From Gammaproteobacteria bacterium (lineage in GTDB: Bacteria; Pseudomonadota; Gammaproteobacteria; Pseudomonadales; Pseudohongiellaceae), in the NCBI GenBank assembly GCA_002730035.1, contig PBYU01000094.1, positions 1-64,000 on the forward strand: DNA of 64,000 nucleotides. Reading direction: 5' to 3'. Shown here one piece after another: positions 7,273 through 15,655 of this stretch. The notes beneath the pieces are model-generated. The model saw nothing but the letters and a program-made list of their open reading frames with translations, was not told where the DNA came from and made no database searches. Each line of letters begins with the position of its first letter. Position 1 is the first letter of the stretch. Position numbers and translations under genes: made by a program.

Positions 7273-9528
7273 TTACAAGCTCGTTCTTTTTATCAGAAAG
7301 GCCTGGTCTCCCCGATGTGCCGGTGATAAGAGCCCACTACGAAGCTGCACAAGCCTGGCTCCACTGGCAGGCAGTTCTGTGGATATATCGATCAGTATGG
7401 CATCAGTCTCGGCAGCGCTCGCGAAATTCAACACCAGTGGCACGCTTCGCGCATAGACACCAAACACGGTGATCACACTGTAACCGGCAAACAGTCCTCC
7501 GCTGTATGTAACAGCTTGATAGCGATTACCCCCCAATTCAAAATCGGTGAGGCCAGCCTCAATCGGGACCAGTAAGCGCAGTGAATCTGCCTGCCTCGGA
7601 CTTCTCAACTCAAGTTCGACCCGGCGACCGGTATCTACCAGTTGCTGATCAAGAATATTCATCTCCAACCCCGGCAATCCAGACGGCCCCACTTCTATCC
7701 AATTGCGAACCGCCAATTGAGAAAACTCAACCAGTGCTTTTGGCTCGAAGGAGAAGTTCATTGCCTCGCGCAATTCACCCTCAACCGGGTTGCCTGCTTG
7801 TAATTGCAAATAGCTGGTTTGTGAATCGAGATTTTCGAAATAACCGAGATTAACTATTTGTGGCCTGTGTTCGGAATACAGTGGAATGAAATTAATACTC
7901 ACAATCAATACGCCGGTGACAGCGATTGATACTCCAGCTGCCCTGAACAGTCGCAGTCCCTTCAGGAGCGGAGCAACTATCACCAGAAACAGTGTAATAA
8001 AAGGATAGGTTGCCATGATCAGCTGATAACCCTGACTCTGTTCTAGTGGATAAACCAAAGACAGGGTGGAAGGTATTGCCACTGGCAAGGTCAACAGAAA
8101 CAACCAGGGACGCGTCCGCTCATCCACCAGTCCAGCCGCGGCGATAAAAAAGGCAGCAGCGAGTGTAGGCAGCAGCAAAACATTCGCCGCGTCGGGCAAG
8201 TACACGACCAGTAACAGTGATAACAGCAACCACAGCAGCCAGGCAGCAAAAAGCTGATCCAACTGTGACACACGACGATTAGCCGCGGCGATTAACAGCA
8301 AGCCACCGCCGAGGGTGGAAAAGAGCAGGACGAGTCGATAAGGCAAATCATAAGCGGGCCAGGCGAAGCTGGTACCCAGGGTTGTCTGTATTAACTGAAA
8401 GGCGCCGAAGGCAAGCCCGCTGCTGCTGCCGATAATGCCTATACTGAAAACAAAACCGAGGGAGACTCCCTTGATGCTTGGCTTCAGTCGTGTGCTGGCA
8501 AAAATCAACAGAGCGGCACTTAGCAGGACAAGGTAAATGCTGTAATCGCTAAGCCACTGCAGCCAGATATGGTAAAGAGTGCCATAGACAAGCCGCCCAC
8601 CCATATCCGAAAGGTCAGCATCGGCCAGTGCACGCACCAGTGGCAACATGTTTTCCCCGTGGTGCTGAATGGTTCGCAGATCAATGTTTTCCAGATTGTC
8701 ATTCGGCGTGTGGTAATGATTTCGCTCGCCCGCGAATGCAAAATCGATTCCCGGTATCCCAAGGCTCAGGGGCACACTGAAATCGGTATCGTTCGGCATG
8801 CGCTTGAAGATCTCGGCCGCAAACGAAAATCCGTAAGGACTCGAGGTCTGTTCGACCAGTGTATTGATCAACAATTCATTCGCTTCGGAGGTGCGCAGCA
8901 CCAGGCTGGTACCGGTAGTACCACTGCCTTCGAAATCCAGTACCACGCCGATCTCCTGTCCACGTGGATGATGATGATAAAAAGCCGCAGCCCCAAGCAG
9001 GCCCATCTCTTCAGAGTCGGTTATGACCAGGAAGATCGGATGCTCAAACGGTGCTTCATTCACCAGCGCTCTGGCACTTTCCAGAATGGCCGCGACTCCC
9101 GCGCCGTCGTCGCCGGCACCGGGCGCCATGGGCACAGAATCATAGTGAGCCATCAGGGCAATGGCGTTGCCTTCACTGTGACCGGGAATAATACCGATGA
9201 TGTTTTCAACATAGGCGCAGGCCGTAAAGATTAATCCACAGGTCCAGGTGTTTTGTTCTTCGTAGGCAATGCCCAGGCGATTTAACTCATCGATGATTCG
9301 CTGGCGAACAATTTTGTTCTGCGACGAGCCAACCGGGTGAGGCACGCCCTCGGCAAGCAGGGTGGAAAGAACCGCATAAGCCCGCTCGGCGGAAAACTCA
9401 TCGTCGGGTGCCGTGGCAGGTTTTGCTGTTGGCGGCAGCAAAACCAGATGATGAAATATAAACAGGATAATGCTCAGCCCAATGGCCAACAGGGGAAATT
9501 TCTTCTGATCGGACACGACTCTCTCCAC
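7273..9528 (-). CDS. Membrane-bound M28 family zinc peptidase
   Basis: The 751-aa product starts with GTG at 9528; no in-frame ATG is available upstream. A membrane anchor (residues about 12-32) leads into an M28 aminopeptidase domain. Zinc-ligand and catalytic motifs are AHYDSV (H128), GAGDDGAG (D140), DSEEMGLLG (E173/E174), NDTDF (D249) and NHYHTPND (H271/H273). From about residue 305 several hydrophobic helices follow, then a periplasmic beta-rich tail. This M28 plus multi-helix layout recalls the Pff1/FXNA-type membrane peptidases of eukaryotes and their bacterial relatives. It probably trims peptides on the periplasmic face. It is convergent with the CHEGN gene on its left. Confidence 0.85.
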   Translation of the reverse strand: MERVVSDQKKFPLLAIGLSIILFIFHHLVLLPPTAKPATAPDDEFSAERAYAVLSTLLAEGVPHPVGSSQNKIVRQRIIDELNRLGIAYEEQNTWTCGLIFTACAYVENIIGIIPGHSEGNAIALMAHYDSVPMAPGAGDDGAGVAAILESARALVNEAPFEHPIFLVITDSEEMGLLGAAAFYHHHPRGQEIGVVLDFEGSGTTGTSLVLRTSEANELLINTLVEQTSSPYGFSFAAEIFKRMPNDTDFSVPLSLGIPGIDFAFAGERNHYHTPNDNLENIDLRTIQHHGENMLPLVRALADADLSDMGGRLVYGTLYHIWLQWLSDYSIYLVLLSAALLIFASTRLKPSIKGVSLGFVFSIGIIGSSSGLAFGAFQLIQTTLGTSFAWPAYDLPYRLVLLFSTLGGGLLLIAAANRRVSQLDQLFAAWLLWLLLSLLLVVYLPDAANVLLLPTLAAAFFIAAAGLVDERTRPWLFLLTLPVAIPSTLSLVYPLEQSQGYQLIMATYPFITLFLVIVAPLLKGLRLFRAAGVSIAVTGVLIVSINFIPLYSEHRPQIVNLGYFENLDSQTSYLQLQAGNPVEGELREAMNFSFEPKALVEFSQLAVRNWIEVGPSGLPGLEMNILDQQLVDTGRRVELELRSPRQADSLRLLVPIEAGLTDFELGGNRYQAVTYSGGLFAGYSVITVFGVYARSVPLVLNFASAAETDAILIDISTELPASGARLVQLRSGLLSPAHRGDQAFLIKRTSL

Positions 9529-9692
9529 GGTAAATTCTATGTCTGCTATTTATTGTTGATGGTTTTTATCTTTGCCTTCTTTTTACGCGACCTTGGTTTG
9601 GGTAATTCCTTCTTGGTAAGGATTATCACTTTGGCAATCCAGTCCTTGTCTTCGATTTGATCCTCGATAAGACAGGCAGGTTTCGCTACTGG

Positions 9693-9849
9693 AAAACCCG
9701 CTCGCCATCTCTGCGGCGGAATTGCCTAAAATCCTGGATTGGTCCACTTCAACGGATGCGCCCTCTGTGGAGAGAGAAACTGACGCCTCCAGGTCGCTCA
9801 CCGAGAGGCCGATGTGGTTCAGACCGATAACGGTTGAAGGCTTAGTCAA
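9693..9849 (-). pseudogene. VOC-family protein, N-terminal remnant
   Basis: About 52 codons resemble the start of the VOC gene at 33551-34618: TVIGLNHIGLSVSDLEAS here against TLIGVNHIGLSVRDLDRA there, and LGNSAAEMASG against VSNSAAADKLFG. Downstream the reading becomes unrelated. There is no ATG, only a TTG shortly after an in-frame stop. It is best read as a decayed fragment left between the symporter and the M28 peptidase genes. Confidence 0.6.
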
Positions 9850-9871
9850 TTCAGTTGCCCCTGCTGGTCAG

Positions 9872-11404
9872 TCATGGGGAAGCTTCTGCCAAGCCGCCTT
9901 GCTCACCTGACTGTCTCTTCTGTTGCAACAAGCTCGTGATTTCCTGATGCCGTTCCCGGTTAAGGTCGTACTTGCTATAAATAAAAACAGCAATAACCGC
10001 CGCCATTGCCATCACTGGCCCGGCAACAATGCCAAGGCGCAGCAAGATGTCACTCTCAAGCTCTCCCGGTATGGCACCGGTGGGCATGCGGATATAGGTA
10101 TCCAGTAGTATGCCCGCGAAGAAGATGCCGAATGAATTTGACGCCTTGGCGAAGAAGGCTCTCGCCGAATAATAAAGCCCTTCCTCTCGATTCCCGGTTC
10201 GCAATTCATTCTCATCGATGATGTCACCGATCATGGACAAGGTTACTACCGTGATCACTCCCAGGGAGCCGGCGAATCCGGCGCGCATTATCAGCAGAAT
10301 GGGTAACAGTGCCGGACTGTCGTTTCCAACCATTAGGCCAAGCAGGCGCATGTCGACGGCCAATTGCGCGAAGATCACCGCACCAGCAATGGAATACATC
10401 ATCACCGGTTTCCGATCAAAGTTTTGCATCAGGATGGGCGCTAACAGTGCTCCCCCCATGGCCGATGGCGCGCCCACCAGTCTCATCCATCCTATCTGCT
10501 CTGGTATTAATTCCCAATAGTAGGTGAATAAGAACAGTTCCACCGTATCGAATATGCCGCTGGTCAACATAAAAAAGAAATAACCGATCACTATCACCAG
10601 GTAATTGCGATTGTTCAATGTCCCCATAACAAACTTAAGCAGCGTTATCGGAGACAAGCGCTGTGCATTGGAAGCGGGTGCGGACAGATTAGGAATGTAG
10701 CGCCAGGTGCCGGCAGCGCTGGTCCAAATGGCAAACAATATAATAACAGCGGCGGTGAAAATCAGCGGATCGTAGGCTGCTGCATCCAGATGGCCTGGCA
10801 CCAGCTCACCATCAGATTCCCGCACCCGCTCACCGGCGAAGAAAACTCGAAAGGCGGCGAACGAGAAAATCGCAAGGGTTCCAAAGCTAAAAAAGGTGTT
10901 GAAACCGAAGAGTTGGGAGCGGGTATGTTGGTCTTTGCTCATCTCACCACCGAGTGCCAGATGTGGCACATGGTAGAGCGTCAAGAAGACTCGACTGAGG
11001 ATAGTCCAAACGCAAAGCCAGGCAAACAGACCCATCTGCGTAGGGCCTTCCGCGCCCGCGGTCAGCGCTTCTGGCGGATTAAAAATACAGTAAATCGACA
11101 GCACCATGGGAATTGGCGCGGCGATCAGAAAGGGATGACGACGTCCATATTTGGATCGCCAGCGGTCGGAAATGATACCGATAACCGGGTCGGAAATGGC
11201 ATCTCCGATTAAGGCCAACATAACGGCGGTGCCGATGAGAGTATTGGACAGCCCAATAGCCTGGTTGTAGAAGATCATGATGAAGCCACCAAAAAGACCG
11301 CCAAATATGGCCTCTCCAACAGTGCCTACACCAAAAGACAGCTTCCCAGCTAGCGAAATAGGAACCTTGTCTTGCTTAGTTTCGTCACTACGCTCAACAT
11401 TCAC
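9872..11404 (-). CDS. GPH-family (MFS) sugar/cation symporter
   Basis: The 510-aa polytopic inner-membrane protein has about twelve hydrophobic segments. The N-terminal half carries the glycoside-pentoside-hexuronide symporter pattern: GEAIFGGLFGGFIMIFYNQ, then GDAISDPVIGIISDRWRSKY and GRRHPF. Family members import sugars or glycosides with Na+ or H+. The substrate here cannot be deduced. The start is a GTG at 11404 with GGAGGAGT about 10 bases upstream. It is divergent from the aminotransferase at 11702, with which it may share the AT-rich inverted repeat in the spacer. Confidence 0.85.
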   Translation of the reverse strand: MNVERSDETKQDKVPISLAGKLSFGVGTVGEAIFGGLFGGFIMIFYNQAIGLSNTLIGTAVMLALIGDAISDPVIGIISDRWRSKYGRRHPFLIAAPIPMVLSIYCIFNPPEALTAGAEGPTQMGLFAWLCVWTILSRVFLTLYHVPHLALGGEMSKDQHTRSQLFGFNTFFSFGTLAIFSFAAFRVFFAGERVRESDGELVPGHLDAAAYDPLIFTAAVIILFAIWTSAAGTWRYIPNLSAPASNAQRLSPITLLKFVMGTLNNRNYLVIVIGYFFFMLTSGIFDTVELFLFTYYWELIPEQIGWMRLVGAPSAMGGALLAPILMQNFDRKPVMMYSIAGAVIFAQLAVDMRLLGLMVGNDSPALLPILLIMRAGFAGSLGVITVVTLSMIGDIIDENELRTGNREEGLYYSARAFFAKASNSFGIFFAGILLDTYIRMPTGAIPGELESDILLRLGIVAGPVMAMAAVIAVFIYSKYDLNRERHQEITSLLQQKRQSGEQGGLAEASP

Positions 11405-11428
11405 TTCAACACTACTCCTCCATAATCG

Positions 11429-11451
11429 TTATTATAATTATCGTATAATAA
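11429..11451. promoter_or_regulatory. AT-rich inverted repeat in a divergent promoter region
   Basis: TTATTATA (11429-11436) and TATAATAA (11444-11451) form perfect 8-base arms around a 7-base spacer. Each arm contains a TATAAT hexamer, one reading toward the symporter and one toward the aminotransferase. It could be a regulator site or overlapping -10 elements. No clear -35 boxes were identified. The rest of the 297-base spacer (11405-11701) shows nothing else. Confidence 0.4.
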
Positions 11452-11701
11452 TGTTAGCCGGCAACGATACTAGCACGCCTAATTCGGAATGGAACAATAG
11501 CGTGGCCGAGAGTGGGTAGACGGAGATAAAGGCTGCAGCAGTTTGAAAATTGTTTAGCAAAACTCAATGCATCAAGGTTGAGTGAGTCTGTAAAGACACC
11601 CACTAGCTGCTATCATCATTGCTTTATCCGTCCGTTATTTTTTCTGGTTATGTCATTCCCAAAAACACACTGAGCTTTAGAAGCAAGAGAGAGATTGAGT
11701 C

Positions 11702-13072
11702 ATGTCCAAAGGAGAAGAACTTCTTGCCAAATATGAGAATGAAGTTGAAGCAATATGGCGTAGCAAGACTCCCAAGTCCCGAGAGTTGTGCGAGCAAGCA
11801 GACAAATACATACCCGGTGGCGCACTGAGGTCTCACTCTACCGGTACCTATCCCCCCTATGGCGAACGTGTGGACGGAAGCTATGTATTCGATGTCGATG
11901 GTAATCGTTATATTGATCTGGTTTTGGGTATGACTTGTATCATTGGACACAATCACCCAAAGGTAGCGGCAGCGGTTCAAGCGCAGGTGCCGAAGGGTCT
12001 GGTTTCGTTTCAAGCCGATATCGGTAGAGATGTCTTGGCAGAAATGATGTGTAAACGCGTGCCCTCGGTGGACAAGGTGTGGTTTACATTGGGTGGGTCA
12101 CAGTCCTTCATGTGGGCCATACGAGCGGCCAGAGCCTTCACCGGTAGAGACAAAATTCTGAAGATACGGGGGGGATATAACGGCACGTACGACGACGCCT
12201 TGGCTGTTCCGCCTAACCCGCGGCTACCCAATGGCTTTCGCGGATTGCCCAAGAATACCTTGGACAATGTGCTGATGACTCAATGGAACGACAAAGAGCT
12301 CACCGAGAAAGTTATCCGCGAAAACAAAGACGAGTTAGCGGCCGTACTCACCGAAGGAGTTCAGAGCGGCGGCACCATCCCTCCTAAAGACGGATACCTG
12401 ACCTTCCTAAGGGAGATATGCTCAAAATACGGCATCGTTCTCATCTTCGATGAGATTGTAAATTTTTGGCTTGCTCATGGAGGAACCGGAGACTTGTACA
12501 ATGTAGAGCCCGATTTGTGCTGCTATGGCAAGGGCATCGGTGGCGGCCTGCCGATGGGGCTCATAGGTGGCCGCGATGATGTCATGAAACTGTTCAGTCA
12601 GAAGGAACAAATTAGAATCGCAGCCATCGCCGCTCACACCGGTGACCCGATGAGTGTTGCAGCCAGCACGGCCTGTCTCAAACTAATGACAGCCGATGAA
12701 ATTGCGCGGATTAATGGCAACGGCGAATTACTGGCAACAGGCATAAGAAGCATTCTCAAAGATTTGGGAATCCATGGCCAGGTGATCGGATACGGCAATC
12801 ATCAGAGTGTTCACCTGACCACCGACGATGAAGTAGTGGATCCGGTAGTCTATGCGACGAATGCCAACGCACCGGGACTGCAGCAAGCCATGGCACTGTA
12901 TCGTCGCTCGCTCATGAATAAGGGAGTACGCACACTCGAGAATTTGATGGCGTTGAGGATATCAACGCCTCTATCGGAGAGCGACATAGACACGGCGCTC
13001 GCTGCGATGCGGGAAGGATTTATCGAAATCCACCCTATACTCAAAGAAGTAGCGCCACACTTGGTAAGCTAA
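11702..13072 (+). CDS. Class III aminotransferase (HemL-like)
   Basis: The 456-aa product belongs to the PLP-dependent class III aminotransferases, close in pattern to glutamate-1-semialdehyde aminomutase: YIPGGALRSHS, FDVDGNRYIDLVLGM, LGGSQSFMWAIRAARA, FDEI (D250) and YGKGIGGGLPMG with the PLP lysine K277. It is cytoplasmic. True HemL proteins are usually about 430 aa and sit in tetrapyrrole loci; here the C-terminal half is unusual and the neighbour is an NTF2-like protein, so it is more likely a catabolic or biosynthetic transaminase of unknown substrate. It is followed after 26 bases by the gene at 13099, probably in one operon. Confidence 0.8.
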   Translation: MSKGEELLAKYENEVEAIWRSKTPKSRELCEQADKYIPGGALRSHSTGTYPPYGERVDGSYVFDVDGNRYIDLVLGMTCIIGHNHPKVAAAVQAQVPKGLVSFQADIGRDVLAEMMCKRVPSVDKVWFTLGGSQSFMWAIRAARAFTGRDKILKIRGGYNGTYDDALAVPPNPRLPNGFRGLPKNTLDNVLMTQWNDKELTEKVIRENKDELAAVLTEGVQSGGTIPPKDGYLTFLREICSKYGIVLIFDEIVNFWLAHGGTGDLYNVEPDLCCYGKGIGGGLPMGLIGGRDDVMKLFSQKEQIRIAAIAAHTGDPMSVAASTACLKLMTADEIARINGNGELLATGIRSILKDLGIHGQVIGYGNHQSVHLTTDDEVVDPVVYATNANAPGLQQAMALYRRSLMNKGVRTLENLMALRISTPLSESDIDTALAAMREGFIEIHPILKEVAPHLVS

Positions 13073-13098
13073 TTTGATATATTTTTGGAGTTGTACCA

Positions 13099-13473
13099 AT
13101 GAGTGAAGAGAATCAAATAAGGAATACTATTCAGACATACTTTGACTGTATGAACGAATCAAGTACCGAGAAGGTCCACGCGGCATTTCACCCTAGTGCA
13201 AAAATAACAGGATATGTGGAAGATAGTCTTCGTGAGATGACAGTGGCCGATTTTGCGAATCTTGTTGGGAGTCAACTCCCATCACCAAAGGAAAAAGGCG
13301 AAACGCTTCTGGCTGATATTCTGTCAATTGAAATCGCAGGCAATACAGCCGTAGCCCGGGTACGGGATGATTATCTGGGTAAGAATTTCTTAGACACATT
13401 ATCTTTCATAAAAGACGGCGATAAGTGGAGCATCTACAATAAGCTTTTCCATGTAGAAGGACCGTCAAGCTGA
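13099..13473 (+). CDS. NTF2-like (lumazine-binding/SnoaL-type) protein
   Basis: The 124-aa cytoplasmic protein has the helix-plus-curved-sheet pattern of the NTF2-like superfamily, closest to the putative lumazine-binding group: IRNTIQTYFDCMNESSTEKV, HPSAKITGYVED, then AVARVRDDYLG and the terminal FIKDGDKWSIYNKLFH. GGAG lies about 8 bases before the ATG. Members bind small molecules or catalyse simple eliminations, and the ligand here is unknown. Tight linkage to the aminotransferase suggests a shared pathway. Confidence 0.75.
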   Translation: MSEENQIRNTIQTYFDCMNESSTEKVHAAFHPSAKITGYVEDSLREMTVADFANLVGSQLPSPKEKGETLLADILSIEIAGNTAVARVRDDYLGKNFLDTLSFIKDGDKWSIYNKLFHVEGPSS

Positions 13474-13543
13474 GTTAAACAAAAATCGCAGATGAAGGTG
13501 AATGAGCTGCTACGTTCAAAAATAGATCTGTCCCTATTAACCA

Positions 13544-13735
13544 TCAGTTCTGCTCCCCCCTCTCAGCCCTTGCTTCCTGGGCGCGAGCACCACGAAGTGC
13601 GCCCACCATGCTGTAATTACCTTCATGACAGGCATATTCGTAGATATGACCACTATCATCTCGGATAAATGAGAATTCACCGCGCCAGGGCTCCGTGTAA
13701 TAGACCGGATCTGTTCTGGACTCAAGCAGTGTGTA
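13544..13735 (-). pseudogene. CHEGN-motif family, C-terminal remnant
   Basis: Reading leftward to a TGA at 13544-13546, the strand encodes the tail of a fourth CHEGN-family protein: TDPVYYTEPWRGEF, then HIYEYACHEGNYSMVGALRG and a charged end (ARAQEARAERGEQN). The N-terminal 270 or so residues are missing. Similarity to the intact copies fades near 13715, exactly where the oppositely oriented histidine-kinase remnant begins. A GGGACAG-type repeat (13518-13538) lies just past its stop. Confidence 0.75.
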
Positions 13736-14637
13736 TCGTGGCGCTGTACTTCCTGGTCAATAATTCATTGGTCGCAATCCTCAGCATTGTCTGGATGGTG
13801 CAGGCTGCGGAATTCTATGGATTGAAACGTGCCACCTGGTTGTTACTGGGTAGTATCGCCATCCTCACCGCGAGTCAGCTATATCATCGGGGCGGCACCG
13901 AGACTCTCGATGCATTGGTCATTTCTGCCATGTTCGGATTGTTCCAGGTGTTTGCACTTAGCACTACCCAACGAACAATTCGTGAACGGGAACTTCGAGA
14001 GGAAACCGGAGCACTCAATCGGGAATTAGTCGCTACTCGCGAATTGCTCTCCCAGACCTCGGCTCAAAGTGAGCGTGTAAGAATAGCCAGAGACCTGCAT
14101 GACATCCTGGGTCACCACATGACAGCATTGATACTCAACCTGGAAGTGGCCAATCACAAGACAGAAGGCGAGGGCCGTGAAAAAGTCGAATTGTCCCTGG
14201 CCCTGGCCAAGTTGCTGCTCAGCGAAATTCGCACCGCAGTTGGTGAACTGCGGGAGGATGATGTAATCGATCTTCAACAATCCATTGGCAAACTGGTTGC
14301 TGGTATTCCAACACTGGAGATCGATGTTGATTTTTCCACCGCACCCCCGATAAGAAATGTCGAGCTGGCAGATGCTTTACTGCGCTGTACTCAGGAGGGG
14401 ATAACAAACGTACTACGGCACAGTGATGCAACAAAATGTCAAATTGCGATTGGGCTGGATGGTGACAAATGTGTACTCACTGTAACTGACAATGGCAAAC
14501 CGGGTGAAGAAATCGAACCGGGTAATGGACTCAAGGGCATGACCGAGCGCGTCGGTGCAATTGGTGGACAGATATCCTGGTAGCAGGTGAAGCAGGGTTT
14601 TACTCTGAGAGTAGAATTGTTGACGGAAACCGGTTGA
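13669..14637 (+). pseudogene. Broken NarL-type sensor histidine kinase
   Basis: The remnant contains two or more membrane helices, a coiled stretch (RERELREETGALNRELVATR), the HisKA_3 phosphoacceptor box RIARDLHDILGHH and an ATP-binding domain (GITNVLRHSDA, TVTDNGKP, GNGLKGMTERVG). It is damaged at both ends. The first ~18 codons overlap the antisense CHEGN remnant, so the original 5' end and promoter are gone. An in-frame TAG (14581-14583) also precedes the last strand (QVKQGFTLRVELLTETG), whose stop overlaps the response regulator start (TGATG). A product truncated by 18 residues might still fold, but the missing 5' end argues against function. Confidence 0.75.
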
Positions 14638-15281
14638 TGAAAATCAGGGTAATGCTGGCTGACGATCAAAACCTGGTACGCTAGGGCATCTGCAATCTGT
14701 TAGAGATAAGCGACAACATCGAAGTGGTGGGCCAGGTAGAGGATGGCTCGGAAGTTATCGCCGGCTTGGAACGTTTTCAACCTGACGTCTTGTTGTTGGA
14801 CATTCGCATGCCCAAGATGACAGGGATCGAAGCCTTACATGCCATGAACGAAAAAGGCGTGTCGGTACCCACTATCATCCTCACCACCTTCGACGATCAC
14901 CAACTGGTACTAGAAGGCATGCAGGGAGGTGCCAGGGGATTTCTGCTGAAAGACGTATCGCTGGAGAGCCTGGTTCAAGCCATCGAAAAAGTACAGCAGG
15001 GAGAAACCCTGGTACAACCGGCAATTACCGAGCGCATTATTAAGGGACTCTCCGGTCTCCGCTCGGGTCAGAGTGAGCCGCAACCCACCGAAGAGCTATC
15101 ACCAAAGGAGCTGGAAGTATTGCGCTTGATGTCTTGCGGTTATAGCAATCGTGAAATATCCCTCGCCGTTAATAAGTCAGAGGGAACCGTTAAAAACCAG
15201 GTGTCTTCGATTCTGGATAAACTGGGGGTGAGGGATCGAACCCAGGCGGTACTGCGAGCCATCAACCTGGGATTGATCTAA
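14637..15281 (+). pseudogene. NarL/LuxR response regulator split by TAG
   Basis: The ATG at 14637 overlaps the kinase stop. The reading MKIRVMLADDQNLVR is interrupted by TAG at 14682-14684 where homologues have glutamine (VRQGI), a single C-to-T change. It then continues uninterrupted through the phosphoacceptor LLLDIRMPKMTG, the conserved LTTFDD and KD segments, and a LuxR HTH (LSPKELEVLRLMSCGYSNRE, then GTVKNQVSSILDKLGVRDR). A GTG or ATG restart after the TAG would lack the acidic pocket of the receiver. It is the partner of the broken kinase upstream. Confidence 0.8.
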
Positions 15282-15655
15282 TCCCTTTTACTGGTCATCG
15301 ACACAGCCCTTCTACTTTAACGCGTTGGCGGTTCGATTGACTCGCCCTTCCATGGGCTTGGACTACGCCCAGCCTTCGGCTATCCCAATTCGCTCCTGCG
15401 AATTGGTCCGCCTCTGGGCACCCACTCAATTATCTTACTCTCACATGCCCTGCGTGTTGAACAAATTCAGTTGGCAGCAAGAAACTATTGTTAGATTCGA
15501 ACAAAGTTTGCTTTGCCGGCGAAACTCCAACGCCAATCAAATTGCTCCAACCTTGATTCCTAGGTAACTTATGTTGAGCAAGCAGCCGAAATGGTAGTAT
15601 TGTTAACTAATCAATCCCCGTAGAACTGCTCCGCGACAAATAAAAGGTAATAGCA
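15282..15655. other. Gene-free stretch with a perfect hairpin
   Basis: About 370 bases contain no gene I can support. The stem CCAATTCGC-TCCT-GCGAATTGG (15385-15406) is perfect, and smaller palindromes (GCCCTTCCATGGGC near 15345) lie beside it. No T-run follows, so a classical terminator is unlikely; it is probably a repeat element. The promoter for the dehydratase gene should lie near the right end. Confidence 0.45.

Noticed and set aside
8569-9234. 221-codon open frame on the plus strand
   Set aside because: It is fully antisense to the M28 peptidase catalytic domain and shows no family motif or ribosome site.
11702-13072. Genuine hemL of tetrapyrrole synthesis
   Set aside because: The active-site pattern is HemL-like, but the context and the divergent C-terminal half do not support this specific role; only the class III aminotransferase call is secure.
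13669-13725. Native start of the histidine kinase at the ATG at 13669
   Set aside because: The first codons are the complement of the CHEGN-family remnant and do not resemble a kinase N terminus, so the apparent start arose from the deletion junction.
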